In this document: positions 35,913-45,425 of the stretch, one piece after another
Layout of the letters: every line of letters starts with the position of its first letter
Position numbering within the stretch: the stretch's first letter is position 1
Assembly: GCF_009873495.1 (NCBI RefSeq)
Contig: NZ_CP046703.1
Span: 2,046,001-2,110,000 of the forward strand
DNA length: 64,000 bases
From: Nostoc sp. ATCC 53789
GTDB lineage: Bacteria; Cyanobacteriota; Cyanobacteriia; Cyanobacteriales; Nostocaceae
Direction: 5' to 3'
Notes under the pieces: model-generated
Seen by the model: only the letters and a program-made list of their open reading frames with translations
Databases searched by the model: none
What the model was told of the DNA's origin: nothing
Translations under genes and position numbers: made by a program

Positions 35913-37286
35913 ATGAAAAAAACAGTTATTCTAAATGTCGTGGGATTAACGCCCAGTTTACTAGGAGAAAATACACCGTTTTTATCTTCTTGGGCTGCGA
36001 AGGGGCAGGTAGCTTCTATAGAAAAAGTGTTACCTGCTGTAACTTGTTCGGTTCAGGCTACTTATTTAACAGGAAAATTACCTGATGAACATGGAATCGT
36101 TGCTAATGGTTGGTACTTCCGCGATGAATGTGAAGTGAAGTTTTGGCGACAATCTAATAAATTAGTACAAGCTCCCAAAGTTTGGGAAATAGCTAAATCA
36201 ATCGATCCAACTTTCACTTGTGCCAACCTTTTTTGGTGGTACAACATGTATTCTTCAGTTGATTATGCCATTACGCCGCGTCCGATGTATCCCGCAGATG
36301 GGAGAAAATTACCTGATATTTATACCCATCCTAGTGATGTGCGATCGCAAATTCAATCTGATTTAGGGAACTTCCCCCTGTTCGATTTCTGGGGGCCAAA
36401 AACTACCATTAGTTCTAGCCAATGGATTGCCAATTCTGCAAAATGGATTGAGGAACGCTACAGCCCTACATTATCACTGGTTTATTTACCACATTTGGAT
36501 TACTGTCTGCAAAAATTTGGTAACAATCAAACACAGATTAAAGCAGATTTGCAAGAAATTGATGCTGTTTGTGGCGATTTAATTAAATATTTTGAAGCAC
36601 GCAACACTCAGGTAATTATTCTTTCTGAGTATGGCATTACCCCAGTTTCTAAAGCCATAGATTTAAACCGCGTACTACGGGAAAACGGTTTAATTGCTGT
36701 GCGGGAGGAATTGGGGCGAGAACTGCTCGATTTTGGTGCTAGCATTGCCTTTGCCGTTGCCGATCACCAAATTGCTCATGTGTATGTCAACGATCCGGCG
36801 TATATCCCAAAAGTGCGATCGCTTTTAGAAGCGACTGAAGGCGTGGCGGAGGTGTTGGATGAAGAGGGTAAACAAGCCTATCATCTCGATCATCCTAGAT
36901 CGGGAGAGTTAGTAGCGATCGCACAATCTGACGCTTGGTTTACCTATTATTATTGGCTCGATGATGCGAAAGCGCCTGATTTTGCTAGAACTGTAGATAT
37001 CCACCGCAAACCTGGTTACGATCCTGTAGAACTTTTCCTCGATCCGCAAATAAAATTTCCTCAAGGAAAAATTGCTCTCAAGTTACTTAAGAAACAACTA
37101 GGTTTTCGCTACTTAATGGATGTGATTCCTCTGGATGCTTCCCTGGTGCGTGGCTCTCACGGTAATATCACCACTTCTCCAGATGAAGGGCCTCTATTTA
37201 TCACTCATCAAACTCACCTAGTTAATGAACATCAAATTGAGGCGACAGATGTTTGCTCGTTGATTCTCAAACATTTAAATACCTGA
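35913..37286 (+). CDS. eboF: EboF, alkaline-phosphatase-superfamily (nucleotide pyrophosphatase-like) protein
   Basis: 457 residues. The type I phosphodiesterase fold is seen from VTCSVQATYLTGKLPDEHG (Thr/Ser nucleophile region, about 45-60), VYLPHLDYCLQKFG (metal-binding Asp and His), VIILSEYGI (in place of the usual SDHG) and the C-terminal LVRGSHGNITTSPDEGPLFI. Family enzymes hydrolyse phosphodiesters or phosphates; EboF could free a product from a carrier, which is inference. AAGGA lies about 10 bp before the ATG. It is the last gene of the cluster and is followed by a 200-bp spacer before the catalase gene. Confidence 0.88.
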   Translation: MKKTVILNVVGLTPSLLGENTPFLSSWAAKGQVASIEKVLPAVTCSVQATYLTGKLPDEHGIVANGWYFRDECEVKFWRQSNKLVQAPKVWEIAKSIDPTFTCANLFWWYNMYSSVDYAITPRPMYPADGRKLPDIYTHPSDVRSQIQSDLGNFPLFDFWGPKTTISSSQWIANSAKWIEERYSPTLSLVYLPHLDYCLQKFGNNQTQIKADLQEIDAVCGDLIKYFEARNTQVIILSEYGITPVSKAIDLNRVLRENGLIAVREELGRELLDFGASIAFAVADHQIAHVYVNDPAYIPKVRSLLEATEGVAEVLDEEGKQAYHLDHPRSGELVAIAQSDAWFTYYYWLDDAKAPDFARTVDIHRKPGYDPVELFLDPQIKFPQGKIALKLLKKQLGFRYLMDVIPLDASLVRGSHGNITTSPDEGPLFITHQTHLVNEHQIEATDVCSLILKHLNT

Positions 37287-37490
37287 AAGGCAGTATAGAG
37301 GGGATATATCGCCTCTACATCTTAGTAAAATACAAAAAAATTCCTTGTAATTCATAATCATATCGAGTATGATTTATATATAAACTCATTATGACTATGA
37401 ATTAGATTGTTCTATCAGTAGATATCCATCTGCTGACTAAAATGTATTGTGGGCAATCTGAGTAACTTACATGGAGAGCTTCTTTAACCC

Positions 37491-38984
37491 ATGACTGAAC
37501 CCCAAAATTTGACCACTGCTGACGGTATTCCAGTTAGCGATAACCAGAACTCACTTACAGCTGGAGCGCGTGGCCCTGTATTAATGCAGGATTTCCACCT
37601 TATAGAAAAGCTGGCTCATTTCAACAGAGAACGTATTCCTGAAAGAGTTGTTCACGCTAAAGGTGCTGCTGCTCACGGTACTTTGACTATTACCAATGAC
37701 ATCACCCGCTACAGTAAAGCCAAACTTTTTTCTGAAATTGGCAAGAAAACGGAACTTCTCTTGCGTTTCTCTACAGTCGGAGGAGAAAAAGGTTCAGCAG
37801 ATGCCGAGCGCGACCCTAGAGGTTTTTCTCTCAAGTTTTATACTGAAGAGGGTAACTGGGATCTTGTAGGTAACAATACCCCTATTTTCTTCATCCGCGA
37901 CCCTTTGAAGTTTCCTGATTTCATCCATACCCAAAAGCGCAATCCTCAAACCAATTGCAAAGACCAGAATGCAAAGTGGGATTTTTGGTCACTCAGTCCA
38001 GAATCGCTTCACCAGGTGACGATCCTATTTTCAGACCGGGGAATTCCCAAAACCCATCGACACATGGACGGCTTTGGTAGCCATACCTTTAGTTTAATTA
38101 ATGCTGAAGGCGATCGCGTTTGGTGCAAATTTCACTTTAAGACTCTGCAAGGGCATCAAACCTTGACTGAGGAAGAATCAGCTAAGATTAAGGGCGAAGA
38201 TCCAGATCATGCGACTCACGATCTGTTTGAAGCGATCGCTAACAAAGACTATCCTAAGTGGCGGATGTGTATTCAGGTGATGACCGAGGAGCAAGCGGAA
38301 AAACATCCTGATAATCTTTTTGACTTGACCAAAGTTTGGAAACAAGGAGAATATCCTTTAATTGAAGTCGGGATATTAGAGCTAAATCGGAACCCTGAGA
38401 ATTATTTCGCCGAAGTAGAGCAAGCCGCTTTTAGCCCTAGTGCAGTGGTTCCTGGCGTTAGTTTCTCTCCAGACAAAATGCTGCAAGCTCGGATCTTTTC
38501 TTACCCAGATGCTCAACGGTATCGCTTGGGTGGTAACTATCAGCAACTACCCGTTAACCAGCCCAAATGTCCAGTGATGCATTATCAGCGAGATGGCTTT
38601 ATGGCACCAGGGAACAACGGCGGTAGCGTTCCTAACTATGAACCGAATAGTGCTGAGGGTACGCCCAAAGAAAATCCAGCTTATGCAGAACCACCTAGTC
38701 ATTTGGGCGATGTCACAGTTGATCGCTACAGTCATCGTGAAGGAAACGACGATTATACCCAAGCAGGTAATCTGTATCGGTTACTAACTCCTGAACAGCA
38801 AGAGCGTCTGGCTAAAAATATTGTCGGTAGTCTCTCTCAAGCAAGGGAGGACATCCAAATGCGCCAACTTTGCCACTTCTTCCGGGCAGATATTTCTTAT
38901 GGTCGTCGTGTAGCTGAAGGATTGGGCATTTCAATCGATCCCTCAATGTTTTCTCATGATGCTCAACCTGTAGGTAACTGGTAA
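37491..38984 (+). CDS. kat: Heme catalase (small-subunit, clade 3 type)
   Basis: 497 residues, length of small-subunit catalases. The distal His region is [13 protein letters not shown] (about residue 57), the distal Asn lies in [20 protein letters not shown], and the proximal heme-ligand Tyr is in [13 protein letters not shown] (about 340). It converts hydrogen peroxide to water and oxygen in the cytoplasm. The ATG at 37491 is preceded by GAGAGC about 15 bp upstream. It follows eboF on the same strand but with an independent 200-bp leader. Filamentous cyanobacteria often rely on Mn-catalases, so a heme catalase is worth noting, and its location beside a sunscreen-linked cluster may reflect oxidative stress. 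Confidence 0.95.
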   Translation: MTEPQNLTTADGIPVSDNQNSLTAGARGPVLMQDFHLIEKLAHFNRERIPERVVHAKGAAAHGTLTITNDITRYSKAKLFSEIGKKTELLLRFSTVGGEKGSADAERDPRGFSLKFYTEEGNWDLVGNNTPIFFIRDPLKFPDFIHTQKRNPQTNCKDQNAKWDFWSLSPESLHQVTILFSDRGIPKTHRHMDGFGSHTFSLINAEGDRVWCKFHFKTLQGHQTLTEEESAKIKGEDPDHATHDLFEAIANKDYPKWRMCIQVMTEEQAEKHPDNLFDLTKVWKQGEYPLIEVGILELNRNPENYFAEVEQAAFSPSAVVPGVSFSPDKMLQARIFSYPDAQRYRLGGNYQQLPVNQPKCPVMHYQRDGFMAPGNNGGSVPNYEPNSAEGTPKENPAYAEPPSHLGDVTVDRYSHREGNDDYTQAGNLYRLLTPEQQERLAKNIVGSLSQAREDIQMRQLCHFFRADISYGRRVAEGLGISIDPSMFSHDAQPVGNW

Positions 38985-39000
38985 GCCTTATCCAATTTTG

Positions 39001-39025
39001 TAGGGTGGGCATCTTGCCCTCCCTA
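39001..39025. repeat. Hairpin downstream of the catalase gene
   Basis: TAGGGTGGGCA faces TGCCCTCCCTA around a TCT loop, with one mismatch, 16 bp past the stop. It could stabilise the 3' end; no T-run follows. Confidence 0.5.
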
Positions 39026-39073
39026 AAGCAAATTCATTTGATTAGCTTATAAACTAAATCGACGTAATTAAAG

Positions 39074-39325
39074 GTGAAATTAACAGCAACAGAAAACGGA
39101 TTATTAATTCCTAAAGAACTATTAGGAGAAAACCAAGAGTTTGAGATTATTCAAGAAAATGGAAAAATTATTATTACTAGCATCAAACAAACATCTTCTA
39201 TTTGGGATTTAGGTTCAAATCCTGTGGAATGTGATGTAACAGATGGTGCAATTAACCACGATCGCTATCTCTATAACCCGTTAACGGAGATAAAAGCCTC
39301 GTTGACGGAGCTAAAAGACTCGTGA
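39074..39325 (+). CDS. Small AbrB/VapB-like protein whose C terminus runs into a 21-bp tandem repeat
   Basis: 83 residues from a GTG at 39074 with AAAGG close upstream. The N-terminal half (MKLTATENGLLIPKELLG, then EIIQENGKIIITSI) resembles the swapped-hairpin AbrB/VapB fold of antitoxins, followed by a short acidic linker. The last 15 residues (LTEIKASLTELKDS) are encoded by the first units of the 39280-39405 tandem array, so the natural stop codon may have been displaced. No toxin gene is next to it; a lone antitoxin-like or solitary protein is the best description. Confidence 0.55.
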   Translation: MKLTATENGLLIPKELLGENQEFEIIQENGKIIITSIKQTSSIWDLGSNPVECDVTDGAINHDRYLYNPLTEIKASLTELKDS

Positions 39326-39405
39326 ACGGAGATAAAATACTCGTGAACGGAGATAAAAGCCTCGTTGACGGAGATAAAATACTCGTTGACGGAGTTCAGA
39401 GGCTC
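39280..39405. repeat. Six tandem 21-bp repeats
   Basis: The unit is GTTGACGGAGATAAAAGCCTC with variants, six copies in 126 bp. The first two units are read in frame by the small AbrB-like gene. The remaining spacer to 39653 contains GCGATCGC-type octamers and no gene. Confidence 0.85.
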
Positions 39406-39653
39406 ATTAAGTAGATAAACAAAAATATTTACAGTAATTGCGATCGCACCCTTCGCAAAGCATATCCTAGAGAAGTAGTTTTAGGGGTTGCGATCGCATT
39501 ATTTTGGTTCGCTGCATTTGCAATGACATTGTGTAATCAATTATGTTGCCTACTTATTAGACTAGGATTTGAATCCCAGGCGGGTAATGCAGCCGACGCA
39601 CATTACCTAAATTGCTAAAACCAAGGGGAGACAAAAGCAACCATTCTCCTGAA

Positions 39654-42600
39654 TCAAGGCTGACGATTCCGCCGCAAGTTTTCCAGATTGTTACGGTAGA
39701 TTATTGTATCAGGATGATTTGCACCCAACCGTTGTTCAGCGATCGCCAAAGCTTGGATGTATAAAGGTTCGGCATCACTGTACCTTCCCTGTGATTTGTA
39801 GAGTCCTGCCAAATCGTTCAGGCTGGTTGCCACATCGGGGTGTTCATCCCCCAGCAGGTGTTTTTTCATCGCCAAAGCTTGGATGTACAAAGGTTTGGCA
39901 TCGCTGTACCTTCTCTGTGATTTGTAGAGTTCTGCCAAATTGTTTAGGCTAGTTGCCACAGAAGGGTGTTCATTCCCCAGCAGGCGTTTATACATATCTA
40001 AAGCTTCGATATACAAAGGTTCGGCATCGTTGCACCTTTCCTGTAATTTATAGAGTTTTGCCAAATTGTTTAGGCTTTGTGCCACAAAGTGGTGTTCATC
40101 CCCCAGTAGGCGTTTTCTCATCGCCAAAGCTTGGATGTATAAAGGTTCGGCATTGCTATACCTTCCTTGTAAATTGTAGAGTACTGCCAAATTGTTTAGG
40201 CTAGTTGCCACAGAAGGGTGTTCATCCCCGAACAGGGTTTTTTTCATCGCCAAAGCTTGGATGTACAAAGGTTCGGCATCGCTGTACCTTCCTTGTAATT
40301 TGTAGAGTTCTGCCAAATTGTTTAGGCTAGTTGCCACAGAAGGGTGTTCATCCCCAAGTAGGCGTTTGTCCATCTCCAAAGCTTGGATGTGCAAAGGTTC
40401 GGCATCGCTGTATCTTCCCTGTAATTTGTAGAGTTCTGCCAAATTATTCAGGTCAATTGCTACATCTGGGTGTTCATCCCCAAGTAGGCGTTTGTCCATC
40501 TCCAAAGCTTGGATATACAAAGGTTCGGCATCGCTGTACCTTCCCTGTGATTTGTAAAGTTCTGCCAAATTGTTCAAGCCAGTTGCTACATCCGTGTGTT
40601 CATCCCCCAGTAGGCGTTTTCTCATCGCCAAAGCGTCGATGTACAAAGGTTTGGCATCCCTGTACCTTCCCTGTGAATTGTAGAGTACTGCCAAATTGTT
40701 CAGGCTCTCTGCCACATCTGAGTGTTCATCTCCAAAACGTTTTCTAGCATCTGATAAACTTTGTTTGTACCAAGGTAAGGCTTGCGCGTAGGCTCCTTGA
40801 CCTTCGTAAAATCTACCCAAGCCTACAAAAGGCGAGATTAAATCATCATCGCTTAAGCAAGCTTGGTAAACTGTGGCAGTTTCTGCAAGGTGAGGAATAG
40901 CCAGGGTTACTTCAGCAATGTCTATCAATGTAGGTGTTTCAGGAATACTTCGCGCTACTGCTACTATTGCTTGACAATAGCAGCGCTTGAGTTCATCTGC
41001 TTCAGCTAACTCTTGCAACTTGTCACTCAGAAATTTTCTAATCAGCTGATGCAGTTGGTAAGTTTCTTCTCCAGTGCGCTGAAGTAAACTCAGATTCACT
41101 AGGTAATCATCTCTAACATCTTCTAAATCTTCTGAGTCTTGGTTGGGTAAACACCTTTCCACTAAATACCAAGGAATGGGAGCAAGAGCAAAAATACTGA
41201 GTAAACACCCCAATTTTTGGGCTTGGTTATCTAGTTCCTGCCAACTTAATTCAAAAGCAGCAACAACTCCTAGTTGTGCTGTCATTTCTGCCGATGGCTC
41301 TTGCATTGAACGATGTGTTAACAGCTTATCTGCTAATCTTTGCCGCATTTTAGCTAGAGATACATCGGGTTTACGTTCCAAATATCGCGCTACTAACTCT
41401 AAACCTAAAGGCAAAAATCCTAAATCAGCACAGAGTTGTTTTGCTTTGTGTAGTTCCCTTTGTATCCGCTCATGCCCAACAAAGGAAACTAACAATTCCA
41501 AAGCAGCTACTTCCTCTAACACTTCTAAGCATAACCGCTCAAAAGACTGCCCCAACCACTGTTGCCGTGTGGTGATGAGTATTTTAAACCTTGGCTCAGT
41601 TGGCGGTAGGTAGGGTTTTACCTGCTCATATTTACTAACATCATCGAATACTAACAGCCCATCGCCTACTTGCCATTGCCGCCAGATGTAATTAATCTGA
41701 GTTGGTAAATCCTCATCCTCTGGTAGCTGCAAACCTAACTTGTCTCTAGCAAACGCCACAATCTGAGTTCCCAAATCTTTATCTTCATCCCTCACCCGCA
41801 ACCAGCAAACCCCACCAGGGTATGTGGCTTCCTGCCAATGATGTTGAGCATATTGCAGCGCTAGTTCACTTTTGCCGATACCACCCATGCCAGCAACAGT
41901 AGTAATGGCGACTCGTTGCGTTTGCTGCAACTGTTGGTGTAGCGTTGCAAGTGCTTGTTCTCGTCCGACAAACTTTTTAACGCCACTGCGGGGAAGATTT
42001 TGTGGTGAAGTGAGCGTTCCTACACGATACTCTTCTCTATCTCCATCCCAATTTTGCTTATATAAATAGATGGGAGCTTGGTTTTTGTTTAATTGCTCCA
42101 AACGCTGTTTAACTTGTTCCGCAATTATTTTCATATTCGGCGGAAAAATCTCAGTAGATGCTTCCTCTAAAGCCTCTCTCACAGCTTGAGAAAAGTATCC
42201 TGTTTTATTTTCAGAATTTACCTTTGCTGTCTCTCCTTCCCGCGTAGCCAGTAACACAAATTGTTGACTATCTTGCTTTGGCTGACCACTCAAAAAAGCT
42301 TTGCCACCTAAGTTAGTTGGTCTTCCCTTCGACTCTAAAACATAATTGGCACAGGCATCAATAATACAAATATGATTACGAATCTGAAATTTATCGGAAC
42401 CCAACAAAACTAATAAAGAATTTAAATCTAAATTCTGCCAATTCTGTTTATTTGCATCAGCACAAAGCAACCGACGCTCTCGTTCTGAGGTAATCAAACC
42501 ATGTCCCGCCCAAAAAATGTAGAGTAAATCACCCAACTTTGGGGATAAAAAGTTAGTCACAATGTCGAAGATATTTTGCTCTGTTGCTAACTCTACAGTT

Positions 42601-42815
42601 AACCCACATTCCCCAATTAACTGATGATTTTCTTCCAGTGCTGATAAACATAACCGGATATTCTCTTTCGGTACACCGTGCAGATGCAGCCAATGAGCAA
42701 ATTTCAGCGCGTCATCGGCTGGCCCCCCACCCGTTACATTCCAAGCAGTTTCGTGGTACTTTTCAATACCCACAATTAACCCAAAAGTGCGATCGGGTTT
42801 AGCCATCAACTGCAT
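39654..42815 (-). CDS. Caspase-like protease / NB-ARC / TPR protein (STAND)
   Basis: 1053 residues. Residues 1 to about 250 are a caspase-fold (C14) peptidase with the catalytic dyad His105 (IFWAGHGL) and Cys155 (IIDACANY). From about 280 to 620 an NB-ARC ATPase follows: FVGREQAL, Walker A AGMGGIGKSELAL (about 308), Walker B GLLVFDDVS and LITTRQQWL. Then come eight 42-residue kinesin-light-chain-type TPRs, almost identical (GDEHPSVATSLNNLAELYKL then QGRYSDAEPLYIQAL), and a shorter last one. Such proteins combine a repeat sensor, an ATP-driven oligomerisation switch and a protease effector, as in bacterial gasdermin- or caspase-linked defence and possible programmed cell death. Start ATG 42815; ATG 42806 is possible. 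Two more genes upstream on the same strand (lipase-like, unknown) may belong to the unit. Confidence 0.92.
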   Translation of the reverse strand: MQLMAKPDRTFGLIVGIEKYHETAWNVTGGGPADDALKFAHWLHLHGVPKENIRLCLSALEENHQLIGECGLTVELATEQNIFDIVTNFLSPKLGDLLYIFWAGHGLITSERERRLLCADANKQNWQNLDLNSLLVLLGSDKFQIRNHICIIDACANYVLESKGRPTNLGGKAFLSGQPKQDSQQFVLLATREGETAKVNSENKTGYFSQAVREALEEASTEIFPPNMKIIAEQVKQRLEQLNKNQAPIYLYKQNWDGDREEYRVGTLTSPQNLPRSGVKKFVGREQALATLHQQLQQTQRVAITTVAGMGGIGKSELALQYAQHHWQEATYPGGVCWLRVRDEDKDLGTQIVAFARDKLGLQLPEDEDLPTQINYIWRQWQVGDGLLVFDDVSKYEQVKPYLPPTEPRFKILITTRQQWLGQSFERLCLEVLEEVAALELLVSFVGHERIQRELHKAKQLCADLGFLPLGLELVARYLERKPDVSLAKMRQRLADKLLTHRSMQEPSAEMTAQLGVVAAFELSWQELDNQAQKLGCLLSIFALAPIPWYLVERCLPNQDSEDLEDVRDDYLVNLSLLQRTGEETYQLHQLIRKFLSDKLQELAEADELKRCYCQAIVAVARSIPETPTLIDIAEVTLAIPHLAETATVYQACLSDDDLISPFVGLGRFYEGQGAYAQALPWYKQSLSDARKRFGDEHSDVAESLNNLAVLYNSQGRYRDAKPLYIDALAMRKRLLGDEHTDVATGLNNLAELYKSQGRYSDAEPLYIQALEMDKRLLGDEHPDVAIDLNNLAELYKLQGRYSDAEPLHIQALEMDKRLLGDEHPSVATSLNNLAELYKLQGRYSDAEPLYIQALAMKKTLFGDEHPSVATSLNNLAVLYNLQGRYSNAEPLYIQALAMRKRLLGDEHHFVAQSLNNLAKLYKLQERCNDAEPLYIEALDMYKRLLGNEHPSVATSLNNLAELYKSQRRYSDAKPLYIQALAMKKHLLGDEHPDVATSLNDLAGLYKSQGRYSDAEPLYIQALAIAEQRLGANHPDTIIYRNNLENLRRNRQP

Positions 42816-42898
42816 GATGACTTAGCCTCTCACGTTATTAGGAATTACGCACAAGAGATCGCCTAACCCACTTAAAAAGGGGGCTTTTAGCGTTTCTC

Positions 42899-43052
42899 CT
42901 ACGGTGTATACACAAGTCTGAAGTAGTTTAAGAAGCTGGTTTTTACCCCACCCTAACCCTCCCCTTGTAAAGGGGAGGGAACTGGATTTCCGGCTTCCCC
43001 CCTTTACAAGGGGGGATTGAGGGGGGTAATTTGACTTGTCTGTACACCGTAG
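42899..43052. mobile_element. 154-bp non-autonomous element, copy A
   Basis: The ends CTACGGTGTATACACAAG and the complement of CTACGGTGTACAGACAAG enclose an inner palindrome (CCCTCCCCTTGTAAAGGGGA and CCCCCCTTTACAAGGGGGG). Exactly 154 bp, as in copy B at 62969-63122. No matching target duplication is visible here, so the left flank may be rearranged. Confidence 0.75.
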
Positions 43053-43108
43053 CCTTGTAGGGGAGAGGTTTGGAGAGGGGTTTTCTAAATACCGTAAAAA
43101 GTAAACCA

Positions 43109-44281
43109 TTATGGCAACCTCGAAATAATTGCCTCCCAGGTTTTGGCATTTGTCCAATAAGCACCGTGGGAACGGGGAAATGGTTGTCTGCTATCCACTC
43201 GGACATCCTGCACTCTATCAGGAAAAATCTTATTACCCACGTAACTGAGAAAATCCCGTAAATCGTAGATATTCAACCATTGCGGGAAATGCTCTGGTAA
43301 TAACTGCCCATATTCTAAGCTGTAGAGGGCGTTAATCTCATATAAAAATGGTGCTTGGGAACCAACTGTTACCAATAATTCCACTTGAGACAATTGCTGC
43401 TGCACTAGCAAATCTACACAAGCGATACCTCCCAAGCTATGGGCGATTAAAACCACTGGCGGTTCTGCTTGGGCAATTTGTTTTTGGATAAACGCCCTGA
43501 TTTTTTCACCCCGCGTCTGATACAACAAAATATCACCAGGCATAGGCGAAATTTTATCAGTTAACTCAAGGCGGTTTCCTCTGACATAATTTGTTCCGCC
43601 GTACTGTGCTAGTTCAACAAATGGCTTTAATAACCAGCCAACCAATCCTAACTCCGCTTCTCCCAAAGCCAGAGTCAGCAATTCCACAACTTCATCACGC
43701 AATTGGGCATCGGTGAGTATGGGGGGAAATTTTTCTTGCAGTTCGCTAATAAACATAGCTTGAGCCACAACTGCTCTAGCTATTGGTGCATAATATTCAC
43801 TCAAATCAGATTCGGAAACTGTGAGCAATCCCTGATTATACGGTTCACTGCGAATAACCGCCTCTCGTGCTGGCTCAAATACCTCTGCAATTCCCGCCTC
43901 TTGCAACTTAGCTTGCAGTTGAGATGTCGGAGTGAGACTGGCTACACGAGATTGTAAAACATCCCCTGGTTCTTCCCAGGGATTTCCTGACTCAATCGGT
44001 TTCAAAGACAACAGCCGTAATTCATACAAAGGATCGCGGTATAATTGCCCCCACAGTACAATCTCTGCGTCTTCTTCTCCTTGAGATAAAGCCAGTGTCG
44101 CATCTTCCAAGGGTACTGATGCCCGATTATCATTGAACTTTGCACCTAATACACCCCAAAGGCAGGGAGAAACTTTGATATCAGGACGTTGGGCGTGAAT
44201 CTTTTGCTCAATTATCTGAAAAGTTTCGTTGTATTCTCGTTCCCTAATGCCTGTGCCATGTACAAATATTACAGTAGTCAT
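43109..44281 (-). CDS. Alpha/beta-hydrolase (lipase/PGAP1-like) protein
   Basis: 390 residues from the ATG at 44281 (MTTVIFVHGTGIRE), preferred over an ATG at 44329 whose extra 16 residues are not hydrolase-like. The oxyanion-hole strand VIFVHGTGIRERE opens the domain, and the nucleophile elbow is VVLIAHSLGGIACVD (about residue 275). The likely Asp is in YDLRDFLSY and the His in FPRSHGAYW near the C terminus (about 375). Substrate unknown; PGAP1-like folds act on acyl esters. It lies about 290 bp upstream of the caspase-NB-ARC gene on the same strand, with a 154-bp mobile element between. A lipase next to a STAND protease recalls effector-partner arrangements, but this is inference. Confidence 0.8.
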   Translation of the reverse strand: MTTVIFVHGTGIREREYNETFQIIEQKIHAQRPDIKVSPCLWGVLGAKFNDNRASVPLEDATLALSQGEEDAEIVLWGQLYRDPLYELRLLSLKPIESGNPWEEPGDVLQSRVASLTPTSQLQAKLQEAGIAEVFEPAREAVIRSEPYNQGLLTVSESDLSEYYAPIARAVVAQAMFISELQEKFPPILTDAQLRDEVVELLTLALGEAELGLVGWLLKPFVELAQYGGTNYVRGNRLELTDKISPMPGDILLYQTRGEKIRAFIQKQIAQAEPPVVLIAHSLGGIACVDLLVQQQLSQVELLVTVGSQAPFLYEINALYSLEYGQLLPEHFPQWLNIYDLRDFLSYVGNKIFPDRVQDVRVDSRQPFPRSHGAYWTNAKTWEAIISRLP

Positions 44282-44486
44282 TGTGATATGGGTGGCTAGC
44301 GATGCCTGGGTTGGGCTATGCCTACGCAAAGCTTTCCTCTGTATTATTCCTTACTACTTTCTCTGAGACAAGTCGAAGAAATAAATTATCTAAATAAACG
44401 AACCACAGAGACGCAGAGAACACAGAGAGAGGAGAAATGAGAGGGGTTTTATGTCTGTTTTGGGATATTTTTTATTTGGAAGTACC

Positions 44487-44915
44487 TTATTCACTTGGTT
44501 TATTAAATACTTCTAAAATCTGTCGGCAAATTTGTTTGAGCTTATCCTCGATTTCATCAGAAGGCGAAGATGCGCCGACAACACTCCAGTTTTCTACCGT
44601 AGAAAGTCGCCACGCTTCGCCGCGATGATCGAATCCAGCTACCTCCACACCGATCGCACGCCGGGAATTATTGATGGGATCTTGATAAAATCGGATTTGA
44701 ATTAAAATACTACGACTTCGCCAAGATTTGCTGATACCAGGAAAGTGAAAGCCAATATCTATAGAATCTGGATCGACTAACTCCCTGGTTTCTGGGTCAT
44801 TTTTCCAGGGTTTGAGATCAGATTTGGCATCAGGAAACTCGAATTTGAACAAATTAACTACCGTAGCAATGTTGCTGGCGAGTTCAAGGTTCGTTGCCTG
44901 TTCAGCTGCATTCAC
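44487..44915 (-). CDS. Protein of unknown function
   Basis: 142 residues, not recognised. The sequence (MNAAEQATNLELASNIATVV at the start, IDIGFHFPGISKSWRSRSIL in the middle, SSPSDEIEDKLKQICRQILE at the end) suggests a compact alpha/beta domain without signal peptide or membrane segment; no catalytic motif is evident. TAGGAG lies about 13 bp before the ATG, supporting the start. It precedes the lipase-like gene by 205 bp on the same strand and may be part of the caspase-STAND unit. It could be a regulator or specificity factor; there is no direct evidence. Confidence 0.65.
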   Translation of the reverse strand: MNAAEQATNLELASNIATVVNLFKFEFPDAKSDLKPWKNDPETRELVDPDSIDIGFHFPGISKSWRSRSILIQIRFYQDPINNSRRAIGVEVAGFDHRGEAWRLSTVENWSVVGASSPSDEIEDKLKQICRQILEVFNKPSE

Positions 44916-45213
44916 TAAAAAACACTCCTATAATTGCGTCGGCATCTTCGGGGATCTGAAGATAGATAAACCGCCAGAAGGCTTATATTATTGGTGTTTC
45001 AGCTTATCAAGACCTTTGAGATTTAGCAACTCTAAATCAGACTTCCCTAACAATGCTGGTAACTAACATAGATGTAAAAATAGCTTCTTGTTGGGACTGT
45101 CTAACACCTATTAAGTAATTGTACTTAAAAACTTCTCAAAAGCAGATGAAACTCTGCCCTTTATAAAAAATATTAGGATTGTCTGCAAAATCCTTGGCAG
45201 ACAAGAACGATGA

Positions 45214-45243
45214 AAAACTCCATCCCCTTGTGGATGGAGTTTT
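45214..45243. terminator. Strong bidirectional hairpin upstream of psbQ
   Basis: A perfect 12-bp stem AAAACTCCATCC/GGATGGAGTTTT with a 6-nt loop. The arms carry A and T tracts, so it can terminate on both strands. CTCCATC...GATGGAG appears again at 45318-45341. This 510-bp spacer (44916-45425) holds no other gene. Confidence 0.55.
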
Positions 45244-45425
45244 CGGGCATGAGGAATGCGGCATGGCGAAGAAGTTACCAATGCCCAATGCCCCAAGCGA
45301 CGGGGCGACTATCCCTCTCCATCTACAAGGGGATGGAGTTTCCCGTCGCTTTCGATAAATTGCACTAGCGACGATCTAAAATGACACTGTTAATCGGTAA
45401 ACAAAAAGCAATTAAGTTCATTGTC

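Noticed and set aside
39560-39610. GGATTTGAATCCC, resembling a tRNA T-arm
   Set aside because: The flanks do not form an acceptor stem or anticodon arm on either strand.
39704-40747. Several plus-strand frames with VHPPVGVFSSPKLG-type repeats
   Set aside because: Antisense shadows of the TPR array of the caspase-NB-ARC gene.
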